Origin: Bacillus_AB infantis_C | Lineage (GTDB): Bacteria > Bacillota > Bacilli > Bacillales > Cytobacillaceae | Length of the DNA: 64,000 bases | Assembly (NCBI RefSeq): GCF_050107595.1 | Contig: NZ_JBNILH010000016.1 | Coordinates: 10,371-74,370 of the forward strand | Direction of reading: 5' to 3' | Shown: piece after piece, positions 61,551 through 64,000 of the stretch | Numbering within the stretch: the stretch's first letter is position 1 | Layout of the letters: the number at the start of each line of letters is the position of its first letter | Made by a program: the position numbers and the translations under genes | The notes under the pieces: model-generated | Told to the model about the DNA's origin: nothing | Databases searched by the model: none | What the model saw: the letters and a program-made list of their open reading frames with translations, nothing else

Positions 61551-61693
61551 GAGAATAACCCGCTGGAGATTTTTTTCAGAATTTCGCTAATTTTTGCAGA
61601 GTCTCCCTTTAAAACCTGCTATAATTTTCTATATTGGCAGACTTTTGATCTATCAGCCTGAAAAGGTCTTTTTACCTAGGGGGAGCGTTCACC

Positions 61694-63412
61694 ATGAAAA
61701 AAGTGATTTCATATTTTAAAACGATCAGAGGGAAGGTCAATCTATCCTTCGGGATATTGCTGATCGTCATTGCTGCGCTATCTGCAGGATCTATTTTAAG
61801 CATCCACAATCTGAAAGAAGAAACGAATTATATCATCGGGCATGATATGGAATTCCACAAACAGCTGCAGCAAATGTCCAAAGCCTTCTCAGATATAGAA
61901 ACTGGGGAACGGGGATTTGTCATCACAGGTTCAGAGTCGTTTCTTGCTTCATATGGGAATGGCAAAAACATGGTTGACAACAATCTGAAGACGCTCAAGG
62001 AACTGAGTGCCGGCAGCAAAGCAATAATGGAAAAGATCACTGAAATTGAAACTACATATAAAGAATGGCTCGTTTGGATTGATACTGTGATTGAAACACG
62101 CAGGGACTTTTCAAAAGAAGAGGCTTCTCAGCTTGTTGAATCGGCAAAAGGCAAAGAATCAATGGATAAGCTTAAGAGTCAGATTCAGTCTTTTGAGGAA
62201 GATGAGCTAAAGGCTTCCGAAGATAGGATCGCTCAACTGAACAGCCAGGTATCAGCTGCCCAGACCGGCACCATTGTCCTTGCCATTGCGGCACTTTTGC
62301 TTTCGGCACTGTTTGGCTTTACATTATCAAGAAATATTAAACGGAGCTCAAGTGCAATCAGCCGATCTATGATTGAGATCGCCCAGGCAGGCGGAGACCT
62401 GACGAAAAGGATCGAGGTAAAGTCCAAAGATGAGCTGGCAAAGCTGGCTTCTGATGCCAACTTGCTGATAGAAGGAATTGCGGGACTGGTAAGGGAAGTA
62501 TCCTCCCTTGCCGACAATGTTTCTTCCAGCAGCCAGGAGCTGTATGCTTCCAGCGAGGAAACATCCAAAACAATTTCACAGATCGCAGCCAGTGCAGGCC
62601 ACATAGCCAGCGGTTCAGAAGAAACCTACAGTAAAATGTCTGCTTCCCTTATCGCAATGGAAAAACTTAATCAGGCAACAGCATCCCTACATGAGAGTGC
62701 AAATTCAGTTAGCTCAGCTTCTCAATCCATGCAGCTGGCAGCAGATGAGGGGCAGCAGAATGTCCAGCTCGCCTCTGATAAAATCAGGTTGATTGAAAAA
62801 AGGATGCAGCAGAATACAGAGCTGATCGAAGCACTTGGAAGAAAATCGGCTGATATCAATTCAATTATCAGTACAATTTCAGAAATCGCCGATCAAACAG
62901 GCCTCCTTTCACTCAATGCAGCCATTGAAGCTGCCCGTGCAGGAGAATCAGGCAAAGGATTTGCCGTGGTAGCCGATGAAGTCAGGAAGCTGGCAGAGCA
63001 GTCCCAGCAGGCAGGCAAGCAGGTTACAAATATTGTCGGCTCCATTCAGGAGGAAATTACTAAGATTATAGCCGGGAATCAGCAAGGTGCAGAGGAAGTG
63101 AAGCAGGGCGTCGCCATCTCAGAGTCAACGAAAACCTCTCTTAAGAAAATCAGGGGCAAGGCTGAGGAAACAGCCGGACATATTGAAAAGATGACATCTG
63201 AAATATCTGCGTCCCGCAGCCTTTCAGAAGAAGTGACAGCCGCTTTTGATTCAGTTTCAGCCATTGCCAGGGAAACAGCAGCCAGCACTGACTCTTCCGC
63301 TGCTGCAGCTGAAGAAGGTTCTGCAGCAATGTCCCAGATAGCCGGCTCCTCAGAACAGCTGTCAAGTCAGGCAGAGCAGCTGAGAGCTTTGGTTTCAAAA
63401 TTCAAAATCTGA
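61694..63412 (+). CDS. Methyl-accepting chemotaxis protein with CHASE3 domain
   Basis: 572 residues. TM1 (about 14-36), an extracellular CHASE3 domain (about 40-185; FSDIETGERGFVITGSESFL is diagnostic), TM2 (about 190-212), HAMP (about 213-265), then the cytoplasmic signalling domain (about 270-572) with the conserved hairpin tip EIADQTGLLSLNAAIEAARAGESGKGFAVVADEVRKLAEQS. Signals to CheA/CheW. The CHASE3 ligand is unknown. AGGGGGAG before the ATG. Single gene. Confidence 0.93.
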   Translation: MKKVISYFKTIRGKVNLSFGILLIVIAALSAGSILSIHNLKEETNYIIGHDMEFHKQLQQMSKAFSDIETGERGFVITGSESFLASYGNGKNMVDNNLKTLKELSAGSKAIMEKITEIETTYKEWLVWIDTVIETRRDFSKEEASQLVESAKGKESMDKLKSQIQSFEEDELKASEDRIAQLNSQVSAAQTGTIVLAIAALLLSALFGFTLSRNIKRSSSAISRSMIEIAQAGGDLTKRIEVKSKDELAKLASDANLLIEGIAGLVREVSSLADNVSSSSQELYASSEETSKTISQIAASAGHIASGSEETYSKMSASLIAMEKLNQATASLHESANSVSSASQSMQLAADEGQQNVQLASDKIRLIEKRMQQNTELIEALGRKSADINSIISTISEIADQTGLLSLNAAIEAARAGESGKGFAVVADEVRKLAEQSQQAGKQVTNIVGSIQEEITKIIAGNQQGAEEVKQGVAISESTKTSLKKIRGKAEETAGHIEKMTSEISASRSLSEEVTAAFDSVSAIARETAASTDSSAAAAEEGSAAMSQIAGSSEQLSSQAEQLRALVSKFKI

Positions 63413-63420
63413 ATATCCGC

Positions 63421-63460
63421 AAAAGGAAAAGGATTGCCGCAAAGGCAATCCTTTCCTTTT
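63421..63460. terminator. Bidirectional terminator between the chemoreceptor and YjcZ genes
   Basis: Stem of about 17 bp with one bulge (core AAAGGATTGCC / GGCAATCCTTT), 5-nt loop, U-tracts on both sides, overlapping the YjcZ stop codon. Confidence 0.85.
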
Positions 63461-63630
63461 TACCATTTACCGTAGCAGCTTGCGCCGATGATAATCAACA
63501 GAATGAACAGAACCACTATTAACGCAAACCCTGCATATCCGCCTTGCGCTCCTGCAACCGGATAAGCCGGATATCCATATCCTCCGCTATAGCACGGATC
63601 ACACCCGTAGCCTGAGTACCCATAATTCAT
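63460..63630 (-). CDS. YjcZ-family sporulation peptide
   Basis: 56 residues: Gly/Tyr/Pro-rich N terminus (MNYGYSGYGCDPCYSGGYGY), then one hydrophobic helix (FALIVVLFILLIIIGASC, about 35-52). This is the YjcZ family of small membrane peptides found in Bacillus spores. ATG at 63630 behind GAGGAG. A sigma-K-like AC-N17-CATATGGTG lies about 70 bp upstream (one mismatch). Too short for usual gene prediction. Confidence 0.85.
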   Translation of the reverse strand: MNYGYSGYGCDPCYSGGYGYPAYPVAGAQGGYAGFALIVVLFILLIIIGASCYGKW

Positions 63631-63790
63631 TTCGAATCACTCCTCGTTTTCTCTGTTTCTCTTTCCATATCACCATATGTATTAGGTGCTTGACCTGTAT
63701 GTGCATTCGCCCAAATTATTCATAAAACTAAAAACACAGCCCAGCCTGCTTAAAAACCCCTTTTAAGAAAACATCCATTGAGTTATTATA

Positions 63791-64000
63791 AAAAGAAAAG
63801 CGGAGGCGACTGTTCAGGTGCGACAATCATAAGGCGCTTTGGAGTTGAAGGCGTTCTTTGCCTTCGGGTCCAGAGTGACTTATGACTCGAGCACCTAGGA
63901 GCCGGAGCTGGACAAAAAGAAAAGCGGAGGCGACTGTTCAGGTGCGACAAGCATAAGGCGCTTTGGAGTTGAAGGCGTTCTTTGCCTTCGGGTCCAAAGT
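63791..64000. repeat. 124-bp direct repeat, one full and one partial copy
   Basis: AAAAGAAAAGCGGAGGCGAC starts at 63791 and again at 63915, period 124 bp; the second copy runs off the window. GC-rich internal inverted repeats (GAAGGCGTTCTTTGCCTTC). This resembles a dispersed Bacillus intergenic repeat family. No coding capacity. The 160 bp to its left (63631-63790) holds the YjcZ promoter region and nothing else recognised. Confidence 0.8.

Noticed and set aside
1..64000. Prophage, insertion sequence, secretion or defence island
   Set aside because: I found no transposase, integrase, phage structural, restriction or toxin-antitoxin gene; gene order and codon use look like chromosomal core.

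Overview
The window is chromosomal DNA from an endospore-forming, low-GC Gram-positive bacterium of the Bacillaceae (Bacillus sensu lato; genus not resolvable by eye). The signs are AAGGAGG-type ribosome binding sites, many GTG/TTG starts, spore genes (spo0M, a YjcZ peptide, small Hsp20-like coat/germination proteins, Ku/LigD) and gene blocks arranged as in Bacillus subtilis: ribDE-ribBA-ribH behind an FMN riboswitch, and the yodL/yozD/yodN/yozE/yokU/kamA/yodP-T neighbourhood. I see no prophage, insertion sequence, CRISPR array, rRNA or intact tRNA. Almost everything looks like core chromosome. The unusual material is mostly intergenic.

Layout. 0-9 kb: PAP2 phosphatase, divergent ku/ligD end-joining genes, dapF, an EAL-HDOD protein and an NCS2 purine-type permease. 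8.6-12.4 kb: riboflavin operon (ribD-ribE-ribBA-ribH, minus strand) with its FMN riboswitch and terminator. 12.5-17.7 kb: EcsC-family and TlpA-like genes sharing one palindromic terminator, a Cys-rich four-helix protein, an unknown membrane protein, a 52-bp hairpin-bearing tandem array (15488-16130), a patatin and a DUF4870 protein. 17.8-22.4 kb: uppP, dedA and an amidohydrolase on the plus strand, a tRNA-like fragment fused to a long hairpin, a GNAT gene, an unknown gene and an unlisted YflJ-type small gene. 23.3-30 kb: MscS channel, HD-GYP protein, an SDR lacking its usual catalytic Tyr, two Hsp20-like genes behind a candidate sigma-K promoter, and a CAP-domain secreted protein. 30-37.5 kb: a three-gene unit (beta-propeller lipoprotein, response regulator, histidine kinase), small unknowns, MarR, a CobW-like GTPase and an LCP protein. 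37.6-47 kb: CtpB protease, CopZ, M15 peptidase, deoD, two tiny basic-protein genes, yodL, a GDPD, spo0M, a DUF2515 gene, yozD, yodN and yozE. 47.3-50.8 kb: divergent ppk/ppx with PhoP-like hexamer repeats. 50.9-60.6 kb: the kam (lysine beta-degradation) locus. 60.7-64 kb: DUF2642 protein, lipoprotein, chemoreceptor, YjcZ peptide, and a 124-bp repeat running off the end.

How the genes work together. The kam locus encodes a full lysine-to-beta-lysine route: lysine 2,3-aminomutase (KamA), N-acetyltransferase (YodP), deacylase (YodQ), CoA-transferase subunits (YodR/YodS) and aminotransferase (YodT). It also has an aldehyde dehydrogenase and a PAS-AAA+ sigma-54 activator (KamR-like). A clean -24/-12 sigma-54 promoter lies directly upstream of kamA, after the activator's terminator. 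Polyphosphate synthesis (Ppk) and hydrolysis (Ppx) are divergent and both have TTTACA/TTAACA pairs upstream. Ku and LigD form the two-protein end-joining system.

No wholly new multi-gene defence or mobile system is evident. The best candidates for something undescribed are the 52-bp phased hairpin array, the tRNA-like/hairpin element at 20560-20645, the possible RNA switch over the yodP ribosome binding site, and the propeller-lipoprotein two-component unit.
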